From: Macropodus opercularis
Lineage: Eukaryota > Chordata > Actinopteri > Anabantiformes > Osphronemidae
Direction of reading: 5' to 3'
Length of the DNA stretch: 64,000 nt
Assembly (NCBI GenBank): GCA_030770545.1
Contig: CM061097.1
Location: forward strand, 20,664,501 to 20,728,500
In this document: one piece after another, positions 52,001 through 63,909 of the stretch
Numbering within the stretch: the stretch's first letter is position 1
Layout of the letters: each line of letters begins with the position of its first letter
Notes under the pieces: generated by a model
Told to the model about the DNA's origin: nothing
Databases searched by the model: none
Seen by the model: the letters and a program-made list of their open reading frames with translations, nothing else
Program-made: the position numbers and the translations under genes

Positions 52001-55000
52001 TTGCCTTTTTGCCACTAGCTCACTGCATTACTGTCCTTTGTAGGCCTGCACTGAGGTAAATAACTGGTTTAGTCCATCAGCACTCAACCTTTGCCTCTGT
52101 CCTCTGGGCATGTACGTTCGTTAGGAAAACGGGGAGACTGGAATGCGCCTCCAAGTGTGTCTTTTGGACACATTGCAAATGTTGGAGCCATGTGCTTCCA
52201 ATTGCCCAGACTCAGCAAATCTATGCAGAAAATGACCTTAGGTTTGGCACAGCACGAGAATTAATACGTTTTCCGAAAGATTATTTTGAGACAAGTTCGC
52301 CAAAAGCAGCAGCTCAGGCAGACAGCTTTCTGTGACGCAGGCACACCTGAGCAGGTTGTAATGGGGAGGACACGTTCTGAGGTGTTTGCAGCTGTTGGCT
52401 TTAAAGCGGAGACATGAAAATGAGCAGAACACCTGTCAATACTTTGGGTTTCTTACTCAACTCGCATTTCTTACTCAACTTGGAATACTCCCTAAGACTG
52501 CAACACACAGAGGAAACGCAGCTGTGATCTGTGTTGCCCTGATGAAGTTGCTTCAGTGTTGACAGACTGGGGAAGTCTGAGGACTGAGGAACTCTCCTGG
52601 TGAGTGCCAGGCTGTAGGAAGGTGGAAGTATTACTTCTACAGGCGGCTTAAATGGGAAAATGGGTTGACTTGCTTCACTTTTTTGCAATGCATAGTGACC
52701 TCATCCACCATAAATCACCTAATCAGGGACGGTCTGAGTGGGACTGGCCCAAGGAGCAACTTGTTCTACTGTCATGACTACACACCTAAAAACACGGCTG
52801 CTTTTTAACCCCGTCAGCGGTGGAAACGCGTATAAGTGTTTTCTACCACCCACAGTTCAATGTGTCAGTACACACTGATTTTCCTCCCCATAGACTCACG
52901 TGTTCCTCATTGCTTTACTTTACTAATTACTGTTAAAACGAGAGGGAGTCAGTGAACACGAATCCTCTCTGACGAAGACGGACGTTCGTCAGTGCAAAGA
53001 AGGTTTTTCAGCATCATCGAGTCGATGTTGTCTGAGTCACGTGTTGGTGTCACGCACCAGGGCTCGTTCCATCGATTACCGCATTATCGCAGTCCGCATA
53101 TCAGCCTCCTTAAAAAATGTCTACGTGTCCTGATGTACAGTTCAGAAGAACGGTTGTTTTTTATGTTAACCATAACCAACACATTACGTGCAGATGCAGT
53201 AATCACTGATGTTTCTGGGCTGAGTTTACAACCTGTCTGCTGCTGATTGCACTGTTTAACCAGTGGATCTGTCGGATGTAATGCTGATTTTCCAGTCCCC
53301 ATCACGCTGATTACAGCCTGCAGAAGGAATCAATAGCGACTGTCTTCAGACGGCAGATGGAGGTTAATCAGCTGAAGAACAGATGCTTGAGGAAATGACA
53401 CATTGTTATATATGTATTTATTCTGTGTGCTGGAATATTTGGTGTCAAAATTGGGCTCGGGCTACTTTCTGGTTGTAGAATTGTCTGTGCTTATCCAGCC
53501 AGATGGTGGATGGAGCCGAATGCAAACATTTCAGGTGTGTCAGTTACTCAGGGACCTGACGGATTTTAGAAATGAATCAACACAATCAACCGACCTGCGC
53601 TTTAGAGAGTGCACCCTCACAAAAACCTCGATAACAGACCACAACTACGAGCCATAAAAGTGGGTCAGTGACATTTCCATTTCGGTGCAGTCTGTCTTTC
53701 TCCGTGTTACTAGAGAGGCTGGCAGTGGAGAGGGAACTGCAGCGATGGAGAAGGGTTTCCACCACAAACACTCCTCATAGTTCACATTCTCCCTTCACTT
53801 AGCCACGTGCGTCCAGTGCTTGTAGGAGTGGGCAGCGCGGGGCCAGGTGTCAGAGCAGGATGGATCTGTAACTCTTTGACTGGTTTGATAAGCTCTTCCT
53901 TTGCTGTCCTGGTGATTAAAAATAAATAAACCGACAAACAAGTTGCTGCACAAACAAGGGTGGCAATTGAAAGCGCAGTAACCCCAGCGTCCCTGTTAAT
54001 AAGGAAGATTCAGAGACTGGCTGGAACATTCCTCACAACTCTGTCACTTAAACACACCTCCTGAAATATCCCTTGAGTCAGTGGGACAAACTTCACCTCA
54101 GTCCTGCCAGCACTATAGCACCCTTTAATTACACTGGGCTCTACACACACTAGTGGCCCTGTGTGTGCTCTGTAAGCCATTCCACGGGGCAGCATTCGCA
54201 GCCAGCAACATTTCAAAACTTCTGGATTTTCCTTTTTGCTAGGGCATTGATGCAAGTTACAAATTAACTGAGGAATGGGGCAGCACATGGTGCACTTACT
54301 GAGTGCCCACAGTGTGTTTCAACTGAAAAACTAGAGCATATGCAAATAGAGAGCAGTTGTGTGAATTTGTAATGCTACTACTCCAAAAACAAGGATATAT
54401 GTTGTTGGCGCCGTCTGTCAGAATGGTAGAGGAAAAAGAGGAAGGTGAGCGCAAGCTGCCTTTGAAAACAGATGCGTTGGAGCTTGACGGAGCCAGACAC
54501 CGACAGACACACAGTATGTAGCCACGCCAAGCACACGGCTGCGGCGCAGGATGACCCGCGGCTTATGTGCAGTCTTGCTGCCTTTGCCCTTCCAGGCTTA
54601 ACCTTGAGACATTTGTGGTCAAACAGTAAAAGTGAGTCACTGCTTTACAACTATGCAGGAGCCCAAGGGGAGTTCTCTGCAAACACAAAGCCTTCATACA
54701 GACTCAGGATGGGAGTGCATGTCTCAGGAGGACCGACATCAGAAACGGACCAATCAGAGAGGTGCTTCCTTCCCCCCCCCAAGTGGTTGTTACACGTAAG
54801 AATTGTGTGGTACGGAAATGTGTAGCAAATTGATGAGGGGATTTGTCGAAGTAAAACACGAGCTGCTGGTAAAATAAATTGATGCCGGATTTGTGCGCGC
54901 CGTCAGCTGAAAATGTTTAGTTTGTAGAGAATTTGCCTCACGAGCATGGTATGACAGACATCCCTAACTTATTTTAGTAAGACATGCCATTTCTGGAATT

Positions 55001-58000
55001 CCAAGGCACTCCGTTCCAAACGAGGTGCCTGATGTTGAGACTGCGGCGCTGTGTCCGTCTGCTGCTGCTAATGTGGTGGTTTTACCAACACGCAGTGACA
55101 GAATGAATGAAAAATGTGAAGACGCCGTTGATAATTACAGTCACAAATGTGAGCGTGCATTGTGTTTGAGTCAGACTGAGGGATTCTCACCACGGCTGCT
55201 TTACAGTATGTGTGAAAGCCCAGCAGCCATCTGAAAGCAACAGGACACAAGCAGCAGGCTGACGGAGACGGGCCAGGCCAGAGCGCAGCGTCTTTACGCG
55301 CCGCCGTCCACTGTTTATCTTTATTGAACCACATGCAGATGACGCCATGCTGCTACTAAGTAATCCCATGCAGGTCCACACACACGAGACTGGCCAGTTA
55401 AAATGATCTAATGACTTCTAAAATAAAAAGCCAGACCATCTGCCTCTGGCGGCAGAGGGCGGTTTTATGCTCCCCTACAGACGTGCAGCACCACTGGTTC
55501 CATGTTTGGAAACCAGTTGCCTGCTGGTACGATATGTGCTGGAATTCAAATTCAGCATAGTACTGCTGACATACTGTAGCCCCTCATTCTAGTCTGTAGT
55601 GTTGCCACAGACCTCGCTCCCCATTTATGATTTTGTAAAAGAGAAGCTTTTTCCCAACTCACCGGTGTTTAAGCTAAACTCATTTGCTGTGGTCACATCA
55701 GCTTGTTTATCGCAGCCACACGTCTACGTTTAATCCACTTATAACTGCACAGCCTCAGGCTCAACTGCTGCCACTGTGCTGTCTGCAGTAACCTTCAAGC
55801 CGAGTAACGAAACCCGATCACACAACTTCAAACAACAGTCCTGCCACACTCGAACTTGTTTTGCCTTCCTTTTCACAGTTAACATGGGTTGAATATGGAC
55901 AGTTTGCTAACAAACACAAGGGTTAAACCACTTTGTTTGAAAGATAAACTAAAGCTGGAAAGTGCAGGTACAAAGGTGTGTAGGTTAAAGTTGAATCACA
56001 TGACCGACACGTACACAGTGAAGCACAGCGGTTTGAGTAACCACTTCACCATTAGTTACAATGTTGATGGTAACCAAACAGTTTCTCATCCTCAGGACGG
56101 GTCTGCTTGACAATACAATCATTGTCCTTCTGACAAACTTTTGAACAACATCTGCTGGAGCCATGTACTGTTCAAAGCCAAAGTAGCTGATGATATCATA
56201 GTCATGACGTACAGCGGAGAGGACCAGCACTGACGGTGGCTACAATAAGGGAGCTATGACTCTAAGAGAAACCCCTTGGTGACCAACTCCAACAGAAAGT
56301 GGCTCCGTTTGTGTGAGTGAACATTCAGTAGGCGCCCTATCAAATATGTAGAAGCTATTAAAAGGGTTATTTAAACATATTTGTTTGATTTGAATAAATT
56401 ATTAAATAATTTTGAGCCTACCTGTGACATTTAATACAACAGTGGCATCATCTACTGTAGGTACAAAGTTTGTGCAGTGATTATGTGGATGTCTCTGTGT
56501 TCGCAGCGGGGAAAAGTTGTGTTGTGTTGTTGTGTTGGATGACATAGACAAATGATGATAAATCCATGCAAGTCACTGAACTGAGCCAGTCACGGCATCA
56601 CGTGACGACGGCTCAGCTGATTAACGACGCCTAATGGTTGTCTGGGTGATGCAGAGCGACATGATCACACAGACGCTCAAATGCGCTTAGAGACGTGTAC
56701 GATGATGGTAGAAATAAATAAAGAGGTTGTGACATATGCTGCACTAACTAGTGGGAACACAGTGTGTGACTCCCTGCAGAGAACTGTGTGAGTGGGGTAA
56801 TTTCATTTCCGTCCACACACTGGACAGTAATGTGTAATGGCACCGCGCTGTGGCAGACACTTCTCCAATCAGAGGCTGCAGAGTTATCAGCAATCTGTGA
56901 TGCTGCCTTCAGTGGCTGCAGATCTGCTCAGATTTCATTAGGCCAGTTTACTTCAACAAACCTGCGTCATCGCATCAGCCTTTCAGTGGTAGAACTGGCT
57001 AATAAATACGAAGTTCTGTGTTTGGAAACCGGTTCTGACACTGATACTGAATATTCCTTTCACATGTAATGATGAGTCACAGGTTTTAATAAAAACCCTC
57101 CATGAGCCCTGAGCTCGACAGGCTTCACTAACTCTGCACATGCACCGTCTCATGTAGACGTCACATGTTTCCACACTAACACTCTAATTAATATACACGT
57201 CCAGTGTTTCTGAGATAAACTGTAACGTTCTGGCGAATGGGACATACGATACCTTGACTTACGACCTTTCAAAGTCCGATAATATCACCAGCTGATGCTT
57301 CCTGTTGATGTTCCTCTGGTCCACACCCTTCTCATTCTTGAAACGTGTGCTTTTGTAACTTTTACTTCTTTCAAATACAACACAACATTGTATGTATTCA
57401 GTCAGTGTCTGCCAGTGAGTGTTCATGTGTAGGATCGTTCAAATAAGCAGGTTCTTACTCCTACGAGTGAGTCTGGGCCGGTTTGGAGCAAGTGTCCATG
57501 CAGTGTCTGTTGGTTCTGCACCACAGCCTACCTGGACACATCTGTACGTCCATGTACGCCAGGGTCATTAAGACCTGACACCTGGTAATTACCAACTCCT
57601 CCTGTCCACAACACTGTTCAGTGAACTGGGACCTGCTCAAACCCAGAACCAGCAGCTTCCTGGAGATCCTGGCGGTAACTGCAGTTAGCCCCCTAGGGGG
57701 AGCACAGAACAGCCCCAGTCCATTCAGAGCTCCGGCACCAGAGGAAGAGACCGGGGAACAGGAGGAGAGTTGCCTCGAGCCGAGCAAGGGCCGCCCACGC
57801 ACAACACAGAGAGATACGCACGCACACGCCTCGACACCTACACACGCCGTGCTGCTACATGAGCACTCACACAGACACAGCCCACGCTAGCAAACACGCA
57901 CCATCCACGCTGTGCTGTGTTTCACGTCTAAGCAGACGCGCGCAGCGATAAAACCCAGGCCAAGCGAGCAGATTGTGTCCGATGGTCACGGTGTCATTAC

Positions 58001-60275
58001 TGTGCTGCTGAAGGACAGGTCAAGGACTTTGACTGGTTTGAGCTGCTCCTGCACAGTTACTGCATTTTCATTGCGATCTGTGCTTTGGAAGCGCGTGTTG
58101 GCACATTTTGGCCTTGGCTGTCACCAGCACGGTGTCTCTGTAGCTGCTACTGGAGGCTTGACAGCAGCAGCGTCTAATCTGAGCTCTAGCCCTCTGAAAG
58201 CTGTCTGCTCAAGCTGTCAGATTATTCACGGCGAGGCTGAGACGTTTACCAGCGCTGTCAAATACGAAGCATCTGTGCAATGCACGCGCTAAGCAGATGT
58301 GCAACACATTAGGCAGCCAAGCCAGCGAATGGCCTGCTCCTTTCGTGTGCCACTGCTCCGTTTGCTGCCAAGCTGTGAAATCAGCGCTGAAAGTCAAGCG
58401 TCTGACATGCTGGGAATACTAATTCCCAGCCATCAGGTGCTCCCCAGTATTAGCGTAGCATATAATGCATGCTAATTTATGCAGCATCCGCTCTGGCGAT
58501 ATGAGGTGATGTAACCAGTAACTGCTATGACCACAGGACTGCAGCCAACAAGCAGCCTACACCAACACACGCACATTCAGATGAACCACTGCCCAAGTAG
58601 TCACACACCACAGGGAGAAACCTGATTTGTGGTTCTGGGTAACGCTTTAATTTAATGGGTCCCACTTTCCCCCCAACTTGTGCTGAGGTTGTATATGAGT
58701 GACAGATCAACCCCCTGACAGCTTTAAGCCCCCACATCAGAAAGAGGGCATTTGAGTTTGCTCTCTTCTGCCGGTCAGCCGGTTCCAAAGTCCTGCAAAC
58801 GCTTCCGAGCACCTGACACCACGTGGCTCGTCGGCGCTGTCTGCAGACATGAGACGCGTCCATGCCAGCAGCATGTTATGTAACTGTATGATAGCGAATT
58901 GAAGCATGTTTTCTACTCCCTTCTGCACCACAGACAGATGAAGCTGCTTTTCCTTCTTCCCCACAACACGTCGCAGGCCTTAACTAGGCTGCAGCTATAA
59001 ATGATATCAAATGTCAACGATATTGACAATGTTTTATTTAATCACAATTGAACAAACGATCTGTTATCACAGACAGACGTCTGACCACACTGAGGGTATT
59101 TTGCCAACTAAAAGTATTATCACGTCAGTCCTACAAACCTAATATTCTTATTATTGTTAATCAGCCTTAGAATGAATATGAGCACGTCTTCCAACCCTCA
59201 TATTTGTAATGCTTTATTTCAGCAACAGCAAAGAATCTGTTCTTGGAAAAGCCTCATGTGGCACAAGTTAAAGCTGTGAGTGCTCATCTCCAGTTTCCAA
59301 ATCCTGAGCGAACATCAGTTTTGGAGGAAAGCAAAATATAATAAGCTTTAAATGAAGGCCGCTACAGACAGCGATAACACTTAGATGTGAATTAAAGTGG
59401 AGCAGGTTCACTCCATATGTGTGTGAGTTTACACATGACAGCTTGAGCAGAAATGCAAATTCTCGAACCTCCATCTGGGAATTATTACATTATTATTATT
59501 ATTATAATATCATCTCAGAGCGAGTTCGCGTCACTTGACTGGGTCAGAAGAAAGTAGCAGAAACCGCTGTCGTGCAGTTGGACACATTGAAGCATCTAAA
59601 AGCTGAAACGTTACCTTCCGCGTCGTGGAGGTTCTGCAGGACGTCCTCGGTGTCCAGCCGGTCCTCGTGGGACAGGGTGTAAACTCTGAGGTGATGCTCG
59701 CTCATCTGGTGATAGACGCCTTCCAGAGTGAAGAAGCAGTTGCGCTCCTGCTTGTCGTCCTCGTAGACCAGCAGAGCCGACTTCCAGCCGAAGTGGTCGA
59801 ACATCGCGATGAAGGTCTCTGCCATTTTCACGTAGGACGGGGCGATGCGGGTCAGGTGGGAGTATTCGCTGTTCTTATTCCCGAAGCCGGCGGCCAGGGC
59901 ACCTGCTGAGATCACCGGGATGTTCCAGTGCGACGCCAGCCTCACCAGCCCCGCAGCCTCATACTCGCACACTGGACCCAGAATCAGATCCGGCTTCTGC
60001 CCACACGACCTGTCCGCTAACGAAAACAGAGCATCATTGGCGCAGTCAGACTTCTCAAAGTGGATGCTGAAGCGAAAGCCGGAGAACTGTCCCCCGTCTG
60101 TCTCCAGCCGGCGCTGCGCGTAAAAGATCGCCGGTGCGACTCTGTCGTGTGAAAAAAGGTAGGTGTTATTTAGTGGCAACAGTACCAACACGTCTATGCC
60201 CGCGGGTATGGGGGTTGTCATAACTGGGTTCAGGACGACCACAAAGTACACACACAGTGTGATGAAACATGGCAT
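46051..60275 (-). CDS. npr3: Natriuretic peptide receptor C (clearance receptor), complete
   Basis: NPR3 binds natriuretic peptides at the cell surface, removes them by internalisation and signals through Gi; it has no guanylate cyclase domain (family knowledge). Eight exons give 499 residues plus TAA (human 541). The start MPCFITLCVY opens a hydrophobic signal peptide of about 22-26 residues, and the frame is open further upstream, so later Met codons there are rejected in favour of this one. The extracellular ligand-binding fold covers about 28-434, with LVLLP, SDCANDALFSLADRSC, LILGPVCEYEA, WNIPVISAGALAAGF and SEYSHLTRIAPSY. The membrane helix is about 442-462. The cytoplasmic tail, 463-499, contains RKNYRITIERR and LREDSIRSNFSAA, as in human. 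C435 beside the membrane is a candidate for the interchain disulfide. The N-terminus lacks the Gly-rich stretch of mammals. Confidence 0.97.
47505..47670 (-). repeat. Fish interspersed repeat copy A in npr3 intron
   Basis: GAGGAAAAACCCATTGGAGG, then GGCTCAGTGTGGGCGACC and GACCGGTTGGGGTGA: the reverse complement of a common fish retroposon body. The same blocks occur at 50590 and, inverted, near 49040. Confidence 0.6.
48930..49155 (+). repeat. Fish interspersed repeat copy B in npr3 intron
   Basis: Contains CACCCCAGGCACATGGTCGC, CCCTGAGCCTGGTTCTC and, near the end, CTTGTGGAATCCAATGTCAT then ATATAAAT. This is the opposite orientation of copies A and C. It lies just after the 3' side of npr3 exon 3. 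Confidence 0.6.
50590..50700 (-). repeat. Fish interspersed repeat copy C in npr3 intron 1
   Basis: CTCAGTGTGGGCGACCATCT followed by GACCGGTTGGGGTGAAAG, nearly identical to copy A at 47535 and in the same orientation. Confidence 0.6.
55449..55463 (+). promoter_or_regulatory. CTCF-like motif in npr3 intron 1
   Basis: GCGGCAGAGGGCGGT matches 13 of 15 positions of CCASYAGRKGGCRSY. Weaker than the site before uqcc3. Binding is speculative. Confidence 0.3.
59484..59512. repeat. (ATT)n microsatellite
   Basis: Short ATT triplet run ending in ATAATATCATC, just downstream of npr3 exon 1 inside intron 1. Confidence 0.8.
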
Positions 60276-60660
60276 GATGCGCCTTCCCACGTCCCACTTC
60301 AGAGGAGCTGGATGGAAACAGTTTAGAGAGATGTTCTTCAAATGCCTCTTTCCCCAAGTTGGCTCCACTTGGCAGCGCGCACAGAGGTGCAAACAGAAAG
60401 TCTCCTCCGTGCGTAAATGGCTTAATGACAGAGACGTGTGAAGAAGCAACTCTGCCAGTTTGGGTGTGTTTATTGTGCATTTCACGCCCCGGACCTGCTC
60501 TAAAGACTCGCTCGGCGCGGAGATCGCAGCCCACCCCACACGGTCTGGCTCCGCTCTGGACTTTTAAGCATCTTTTCAGGATTATTCCTGCGTCATCGCG
60601 CGCTGCCCACCTCCTCCTTAAAGCGACACCGCCGCCGAGCCCACAATGAGTCGCTTTAAG
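60276..60660 (-). promoter_or_regulatory. npr3 5'UTR and promoter region (proposed)
   Basis: Sequence immediately upstream of the npr3 start, moderately CpG-rich around 60490-60650 (GCGCGCTGCC and GCCGCCGAG). The npr3 reading frame is open for 88 more codons here, but that upstream part does not resemble a receptor or a signal peptide. The transcription start was not located. Confidence 0.4.
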
Positions 60661-62039
60661 TCCGCATGAGCTAATGCGTGTAATGGCACCTATGGTTCTG
60701 TAACAACTGACAGACCTTGTCTGTGTTTTGTCCAAAATGCAAAAAGCTGCATATTTAACATAACCACTTCATTTAAATCCACTCGCGCTAAAATGTGATG
60801 TGGCACAAATAAAATCTAGAAACGTTTCTCAGTCCACTTCCCCGGAATGAACATTATTGTATTTACGTTTTTACAGAAATAAAAGGCGCGTGGTTCAAAG
60901 AATAACCCTTTTACACACAGGCAGTGTCCTACCGGAAGTTTATTCATGTATTCATAAGGACATGGACAACGGAACAGCAACACATGCAGATGGAACAACA
61001 GAGGACTTCAGATCCCACGTGCGCTGCGCTTATCGCGCACACGTCGCCTCCCACGCAGGCCGCACATGTGCGCCACGCCGTGGAAGTGGAGGCAGCCCGG
61101 AGAGACCACGGGTCGAGACGTGGCCATGAGGCCCACACGGGACCTGCCAAACCCATCACTCCAGGTGTGGCCCACGCGTGGGCTCTAAAAGCATCAGTAA
61201 CGTGGTGTTGGTGGCTGAATGGCACCAATTGAGGGCAAAATGCGCTCAGAAATGCAGAATGATAAAAAGACCAAAGCAGAGCAACCAGAACGGACGTCTG
61301 GGCATTAATGCTGCTGCGCTTAAGTTGCAGCCTATAGAAGGTACGTGTGCTGAGAGGTCAGCACCCAGATGAGCTGCAGACGATATTCTCATTGTTGTTC
61401 ATGCAGGCACGGTCCAAACACAGAACAGAACTGAACATCAGCTTTCTTCAGTCGTACACACTCCCTGACCTCAGCTTAGAGCTCAGCTCACATCCTCTGC
61501 TCAAATGTCAGCGTCTCACTTATCACGGCTCATTAACGCGTGTCACCAGTGACTCACCTACCAGGTCTCTCAGAAGACACATTCTGTTTACTGGCCAGTG
61601 GAGTGGAATTTGCTGACGTAGAAGCCAATGTTTTCCACAGCTCTCATCATACTTAAAATCATTAAATCATTAAAAGTGAAATTATTACACTGAATGTGAA
61701 GCACAATTCTGTGCTATCTTTATCAGAATCGTCTAAATTGCACTACTTAGCACCGCTGGGGAGCTATTCTGTAATTACGGTCATTACACTGAACTCAACA
61801 CCTTGTCATGTAACGACATTTCAGTTTTTTAATGGCTGTAGCTTATCTGTGGGAATTTTCCAGTACATGAGACAACATCCTGCTGCACAATAAATGTAGA
61901 CTGTGCATCGTTAGCGCATATTAAAATGCGTGTTTATATGACAATTAATGTTTATGTTTAGCTGCTCTTTCTGCAGTAATAACTACACGAGCAGACTTGG
62001 ATCTTGCCAAAGTACGGCCCTGTCCGTGAATTCCTTCGT

Positions 62040-62215
62040 TCCGCTGTTTGCTGGATCAGCCTGACCTCAAGCCCGTTCGGCACCTTGGGGATGAGCTGGA
62101 ACAGCAGCTGCGAGTCAGACCTTATCACTGAACGTCAGCGTCGAGCCTCATTAACGTGCTTTTGTCTGAGCGGTTCCCTGCAGCCAGGCTGAAAGCAGAC
62201 GCGTCGAGGCTGTTA
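62040..62215 (+). mobile_element. Tc1-like transposase C-terminal remnant
   Basis: The frame starting at 62054 reads DQPDLKPVRHLGDELEQQLR and then RVRPYH before a TGA. This matches the SPDLNPIEHLWDEL block that carries the catalytic glutamate of Tc1/mariner enzymes. After a one-base change of frame, SLINVLLSE and a PAARL segment follow, as in the C-terminus of some fish Tc1 transposases. Broken by a stop and a frameshift. Confidence 0.5.
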
Positions 62216-63694
62216 GGGCCCACGGTGCTGCAGTCACGTGTTCGGCCATGGAATGTCTACATGCCTCCGGGCATGTGGCAGCGCCTTTTACGCTGTATTA
62301 TGCTTTCAGAACGTCAATGATGTCTTCAGCTGGTTACTTTGCATTTTATCCCCCCACTGAATGAATTGGCTGAACTGTGCTGCACTGTCCCGTAGTTAGC
62401 TTCTCAACTTGTTTAACAGTCTCATGCTGCTGCTAATGAGTATAATGCTGCATTTAGCTCCGCTTTCTCAATAACCAACAGCCTCTGTACATATGAGAAT
62501 ATAGTTATTGTGATTATGGAATTTCTGGCAGCTTTTGATAGGACCTGACCCTGTACCAGACCAGCTGTGGACCTCGCCATCACACGCCCTCCTCTTCACC
62601 CATGCTCGGGTAAAAATGTCTCAAAAAATCATCCAAAACACTGATTTCAAACTAAAGGGTTTATGACTCACCACCAACGCTACTCACCACTGCCAGGGCT
62701 CAGTATCCTGAGGTTTGACGTGTGTGATGTTTGTGCATTTACTGGCATCTAGTGGTCACTTCTCATATTTATATTCTTATTATTTATTGAGACTGACACC
62801 AGTTTTAAAAAGGAAAAACATGGAGTTAACGAGACTCATAATGTGCTAAAGGTTACAGTTGAATGAAACTGGCTGGTTTGTCGTCAGCCAATCAAGCTGA
62901 TCTGGATCTAGAGTTGTTCTTATTCCTAATCTAATTATTCAGGGGACAAAGTAAACAGTAACCCAGTAAATTACATAATTACCCAGTCATTTTCTAAATA
63001 GCACATATTTACATTTAGTCATTTGCCAGACGTTGTATCACACACCGAGCACCTTGTTCAGTGATTCACTCTGAGACGCTCTCGCCCAGTCCAGGGGCCG
63101 TGTGGTAATGCTGTGTCTGCTGTAGGTTTGCAGTAAAGCTGGTGTGGACAGATGTGGCTCCGAGGCCATTGTCTCTCATGCCCTTTGCTCTTTGAATTCC
63201 CCAAACCCGAGCTCTGCACTGTGGAAGTGTCACTCAAACCCAGCTTTGTCCTACCACAATGGGCCAAATATTCAGACTTGCAATGTCCTCAATGTCCGTC
63301 ATCAGAATCTTAAGTGAGGGGTTTTGTTTTCTGACAGGACAGGAAGTAGCTGCGAAGGACAGCGGACACTCACCTGAAACACTCTGCCCCAACGGTTCAT
63401 TTAAATGCATCGGTTTCAGCCCAGAAGTTCTGGTTTAGAACCTAGAATGTTTAGAATTATTCTTGCTGAGTGGTAAAATGTTTCTAATTGTGCCAGATGA
63501 AAACAAGTAATGTTTAGAACGGCAGCTTACTCACTGAAACCTGAGCCGAGACATGTGACACAACAGGACCTACTGAGTGGATTCATAAAGGTCTAATTTG
63601 GGAGAGAATGAATGCAACTGACCAAAAAGGTGAAATGATAATTATTATAATTATTATAAATGATACAAACACAACCAGCCTTTGACACATTGGC

Positions 63695-63700
63695 TTTATT
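63695..63700 (-). terminator. Polyadenylation signal for the gene at the right edge
   Basis: Minus-strand AATAAA about 210 bases after the TGA of the partial coding segment at 63910-64000. A reasonable 3'UTR length. Confidence 0.4.
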
Positions 63701-63909
63701 TACAAACTGACACTCATTATTTTTGTGTTCCAAAATAAATCTATTGTAAACAACTGCACTTAGCATTTGAAATAAACCACAACGCAGCACTGTCCATCCC
63801 ACCCTGACCTGTTTAAAGGTACAAACATATGAAGCCCGCAAAACCGCAAATCAAGTCCATCAGAGTCAAAAAATGCTCGTCAGCATTTCTACTGCTCACC
63901 CACACAGTT

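Larger units (their letters stand above)
49895..59614 (-). other. npr3 intron 1, 9.7 kb
   Basis: Large first intron. It holds repeat copy C, CA-rich stretches near 57.8 kb, a C10 run near 54770 and possible regulatory islands near 55449 and 58200-58510. No exon-like or RNA-gene-like sequence recognised; the many short ORFs have no partners. Confidence 0.7.
46051..60275 (-). other. npr3: npr3 exon map
   Basis: Coding exons in transcript order: 59615-60275, 49775-49894, 49250-49422, 47210-47345, 46962-47056, 46760-46877, 46592-46676, 46051-46162. They sum to 1500 nt. Phases run 1, 1, 0, 1, 0, 1, 2 and end at TAA. Donors and acceptors are GT-AG throughout. Two junctions are less certain: the end of exon 3 (GTATGT donor, giving CDDCGS before VNVFVEGF) and the end of exon 6 (weak GTAGCT donor, which creates the codon for C435). 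Confidence 0.88.
60661..63909. other. Intergenic region upstream of npr3
   Basis: About 3.2 kb with CpG-containing stretches near 61.0-61.2 kb and one transposase scrap. The right end, from about 63690, is probably the 3'UTR of the next gene. No other gene recognised. Confidence 0.5.

Noticed and set aside
57688..57702. CCCCCTAGGGGG palindrome as a CTCF site
   Set aside because: Three or more mismatches to the core in either orientation; probably chance.
60276..60539. npr3 start at the most upstream Met of the open frame
   Set aside because: The extra 88 residues have no receptor similarity and would bury the signal peptide; MPCFITLCVY gives a normal secreted start.
60166..60735. 189-codon minus-strand ORF as a separate gene
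   Set aside because: It is an out-of-frame shadow over the 5' end of npr3 exon 1 and its upstream region, with no recognisable domain.
62735..62760. CTCF-like site (minus strand CCACTAGATGCCAG)
   Set aside because: The essential GGC is replaced by GCC, so the core match is broken.
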